A stretch of DNA of 6,590 nt. It comes from CAZYTO01 sp964650405. Its GTDB lineage: Bacteria; Acidobacteriota; Thermoanaerobaculia; Gp7-AA8. Below the pieces are notes generated by a model. That model ran no database searches. It was not told the DNA's origin and saw only the letters and a program-made list of their open reading frames with translations. Of this stretch, positions 5,075 through 6,590 are shown in pieces. Each line of letters starts with the position of its first letter. Positions within the stretch are counted from its first letter, which is position 1. The translations under genes were made by a program, and so were the position numbers. Location of the stretch: assembly GCA_964650405.1 (NCBI GenBank), contig CAZYTO010000297.1, forward strand, positions 1 to 6,590, written 5' to 3'.

Positions 5075-5111
5075 CAGGGGAAAGGGAACTGGACGTTTCC
5101 GGGCAGGCGCC

Positions 5112-5546
5112 TCAGTCGTGCGGCGGCGGTGGCGGCGGTGGCATCCGTTCGTGCCGGCCCGGTCCGTGGCCGACGCGGTTGCGCATGCGGGTCTCGATGG
5201 CCTTGAACTTCTCCAACTGGTCGGGCTTGAGAACTTTCTCGATCTCGGCGTTGGTGGCGTCGATCTCCTGCATGACGGCGGGGCGGACGGACGACCAGAT
5301 GGTGTCGATGCGCCGGCGGCGGGCCTCGACGATGGCTTCGATCTTCGTCCGTTGCTGCGGGTCGAGCTTCAGCTCCCGGTCGAGGCGGTCGACCAGGCGC
5401 TGCGTCATCGACTTGCCTGGGTGCGACGGGATGTAGTGGTGCGTGTGGATGAGATACACCAGCTCGCCGGCGATGCCGACGACGAGTCCGGCCACGAAGG
5501 CCGCGAGGACGACGACGACGGCCGTCGTGCGGGTGTTACTCGGCAC
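5112..5546 (-). CDS. Membrane-anchored Spy/CpxP-like periplasmic protein, 144 aa
   Basis: Residues about 8-32 form a single hydrophobic segment (AVVVVLAAFVAGLVVGIAGE core), a membrane anchor or uncleaved signal. After a His-rich turn (HTHHY, 34-38) comes a long, charged helical region. It contains two LTxxQ-like motifs, LDPQQ (61-65) and LKPDQ (106-110), about 45 residues apart. That spacing and the helical character match the Spy/CpxP/ZraP family of envelope-stress chaperones and metal-response proteins. The C-terminus is GRHERMPPPPPPPHD. The start is a GTG at 5546 that overlaps the upstream gene by 11 nt, so translation is probably coupled. As third gene of a sigma-factor operon it may sense or buffer envelope damage. 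Metal binding by its histidines is possible but not shown. Confidence 0.85.
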   Translation of the reverse strand: MPSNTRTTAVVVVLAAFVAGLVVGIAGELVYLIHTHHYIPSHPGKSMTQRLVDRLDRELKLDPQQRTKIEAIVEARRRRIDTIWSSVRPAVMQEIDATNAEIEKVLKPDQLEKFKAIETRMRNRVGHGPGRHERMPPPPPPPHD

Positions 5547-5853
5547 TGAGGGCCACCCCGTCGACGGAGATCTCGGTGTTGTTGGCCGCGATCTGTTCGA
5601 CCGTCGTGTTGTCGTGATTGCGTGTCTCGGAGAGGACGCTCAACGCCGCGGTGATGGCGATGGCCGCGACCACGGCGGCGATGGGGCGCAGCCATCCGGC
5701 GAGCAGTTGCGCCACCGTCGGCTGCGCAACGGCAGGCGCCGTAAGGCGCGCGCGGATGCGCGCCGCGAGACGGGTGACGGCGACGTCATCCGGCCGGTAC
5801 TGCAGGTGCTGCGCGTCCCGGCGCAGTTGCTCGAAGAAGGTCTCGTCCGTCAT
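5536..5853 (-). CDS. Single-pass membrane protein coupled to ECF sigma factor, 105 aa (putative anti-sigma)
   Basis: The ATG at 5853 overlaps the sigma stop by 4 nt (5850-5853), with GAGG 7 nt upstream. The N-terminal part of about 54 residues is soluble and charged (ETFFEQLRRDAQHLQYRPDD, then a basic ARIRARL). The membrane span is about 55-73 (LRPIAAVVAAIAITAALSV). The outer tail of about 30 residues is polar (NHDNTTVEQIAANNTEISVDG). Topology and gene order fit a small membrane anti-sigma that holds the sigma factor at the inner face. No HxxxCxxC zinc motif is present and the domain is shorter than in classical RseA-type proteins. The coding call is firm; the role is inferred from context. 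Confidence 0.87.
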   Translation of the reverse strand: MTDETFFEQLRRDAQHLQYRPDDVAVTRLAARIRARLTAPAVAQPTVAQLLAGWLRPIAAVVAAIAITAALSVLSETRNHDNTTVEQIAANNTEISVDGVALSAE

Positions 5854-6482
5854 CTTGCCGCCTCGTAGAGATCCGCCAGTTTCTGTTTGAGTTTCGCCCG
5901 CGCCAGCGAGAGGTGCGACCGTACGGTCCCCTCGCTCAATCTGATCATGGCCGCGATCTCACTGTGCTCGAACTGCTCGACGAGATGGAGACGGGCCACG
6001 ATGCGCTGCATCTCCGGCAGCGATTCGATGGCCGCGTCGATGCGCGCTCCGATCTCGTGCGTAGTGGCAGGCAGGTCCGCGGAATCGCGGCGTGCCGCCG
6101 GCTGGGTCTCGCTCAGCTCCTCCTGCCGGACGCGGCGCCGGTGCTTGAGAACGTCGAGCGAGAGATTGGTGACGATGCGAAAGATCCACGGTCCGAACGG
6201 CTCGCCCGTCTTGAACCGGCCGATCGTCTCGTACGCCTTGACGAACGCCTCCTGGGCGAGATCCTCCGCGTCGTGCGCATTGCGGACGAGCCCCCAGGAG
6301 ATCGAGACGACGCGTTTCATGTATTTTGCCACGAGGTAGTCATATGCCTCGGGGCGGCCGCCCTTTACGGATTCGATGGAGCGCAGTTCGAGCGGATCCG
6401 CCGCCCCGCGGGAGCTCCTGCTGTTCGCCTGCACATCCATTCGGGCGAACATTAGACGTTCGACGGCGATCTCCATAGACAT
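5850..6482 (-). CDS. ECF-type RNA polymerase sigma factor, 210 aa
   Basis: This is a classical ECF sigma factor. Region 2 spans about residues 45-117, with RNAHDAEDLAQEAFVKAYE (67-85) for core binding and FGPWIFRIVTNLSLDVLKHR (96-115) for -10 recognition. Region 4 spans about 148-205, with SLPEMQRIVARLHLVEQFEH (154-173) and a helix-turn-helix around EIAAMIRLSEGTVRSHLSLA (175-194). The start is uncertain. ATG at 6482 has a weak GGAA about 10 nt upstream; ATGs at 6476, 6452 and 6440 are alternatives, as is a TTG at 6491. The frame also stays open to the window edge at 6590, so a start outside cannot be excluded, but the conserved region begins only near residue 30. It heads an operon with a small membrane partner and a Spy-like protein, typical of an envelope-stress response. 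Confidence 0.93.
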   Translation of the reverse strand: MSMEIAVERLMFARMDVQANSRSSRGAADPLELRSIESVKGGRPEAYDYLVAKYMKRVVSISWGLVRNAHDAEDLAQEAFVKAYETIGRFKTGEPFGPWIFRIVTNLSLDVLKHRRRVRQEELSETQPAARRDSADLPATTHEIGARIDAAIESLPEMQRIVARLHLVEQFEHSEIAAMIRLSEGTVRSHLSLARAKLKQKLADLYEAAR

Positions 6483-6496
6483 AAAACTCAAATTCC

Positions 6497-6514
6497 GGCC
6501 GGCCGCGGCCGGCC
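6497..6514. repeat. Perfect 18-bp GC palindrome just upstream of the sigma start
   Basis: GGCCGGCCGCGGCCGGCC is identical to its reverse complement. It ends about 14 bp before the ATG at 6482 and touches the weak GGAA ribosome site. It could be an operator, or a leader structure that limits translation. In such GC-rich sequence it may also be a chance run of GGCC units. Confidence 0.4.
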
Positions 6515-6590
6515 CGGCCTCTGTTGCGGCATCAGCGGAAGAGTCCGCGGCGGCCTTCCGCCCTCGTGGACCTGGCGGCCAGGGCGTCGC

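Noticed and set aside
5118..5549. Plus-strand open frame opposite the Spy-like gene
   Set aside because: It mirrors the Spy-like gene in antisense; its Asp/Val/Gly-rich translation has no domain, whereas the minus strand shows a membrane anchor and paired LTxxQ-like motifs.

Overview
This window is GC-rich bacterial DNA, and almost every gene is on the minus strand. Nothing in it names the organism directly. The GC content, the two small sigma-factor operons with minimal membrane partners, the proline-rich tails and the short heptamer intergenic repeats remind me of soil Acidobacteriota or a similar phylum. That placement is inference only.

Read in the direction of transcription (right to left), the layout is as follows. 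(1) 6482 to 5112 is a tightly coupled operon: an ECF sigma factor, a 105-residue single-pass membrane protein that overlaps it by 4 nt, and a membrane-anchored Spy/CpxP-like protein that overlaps the second gene by 11 nt. This looks like an envelope-stress regulatory unit. (2) 5111 to 4238 has no convincing gene. It holds a 21-bp tandem array of dyad-symmetric units (4718-4906) with a decaying in-phase tail to about 5074, then unremarkable sequence and a GC hairpin. (3) 4237 to 1745 is a three-gene group: a 240-residue protein of unknown function, a protealysin-type M4 zinc metallopeptidase with all key residues visible, and a 102-residue unknown protein. All three have a GAAAGGA Shine-Dalgarno. 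GC hairpins with almost the same arms lie on both sides of the group. (4) 1596 to 656 is a second ECF sigma factor, overlapping by 4 nt a 124-residue single-pass membrane protein with a proline-rich tail, and ending in a 14-bp hairpin terminator. (5) 403 to 221 encodes a 60-residue secreted peptide whose Shine-Dalgarno is buried in a hairpin. (6) 1-177 is the 3' end of an unidentified plus-strand gene, convergent with the peptide gene across a shared hairpin.

Functionally, the window has two sigma/membrane-partner switches around a metallopeptidase group. It is untested whether the 1596 sigma factor controls the peptidase group just upstream of it. The least explained elements are the palindromic 21-bp array, the two unknown proteins beside the M4 peptidase, and the hairpin structures over ribosome binding sites.
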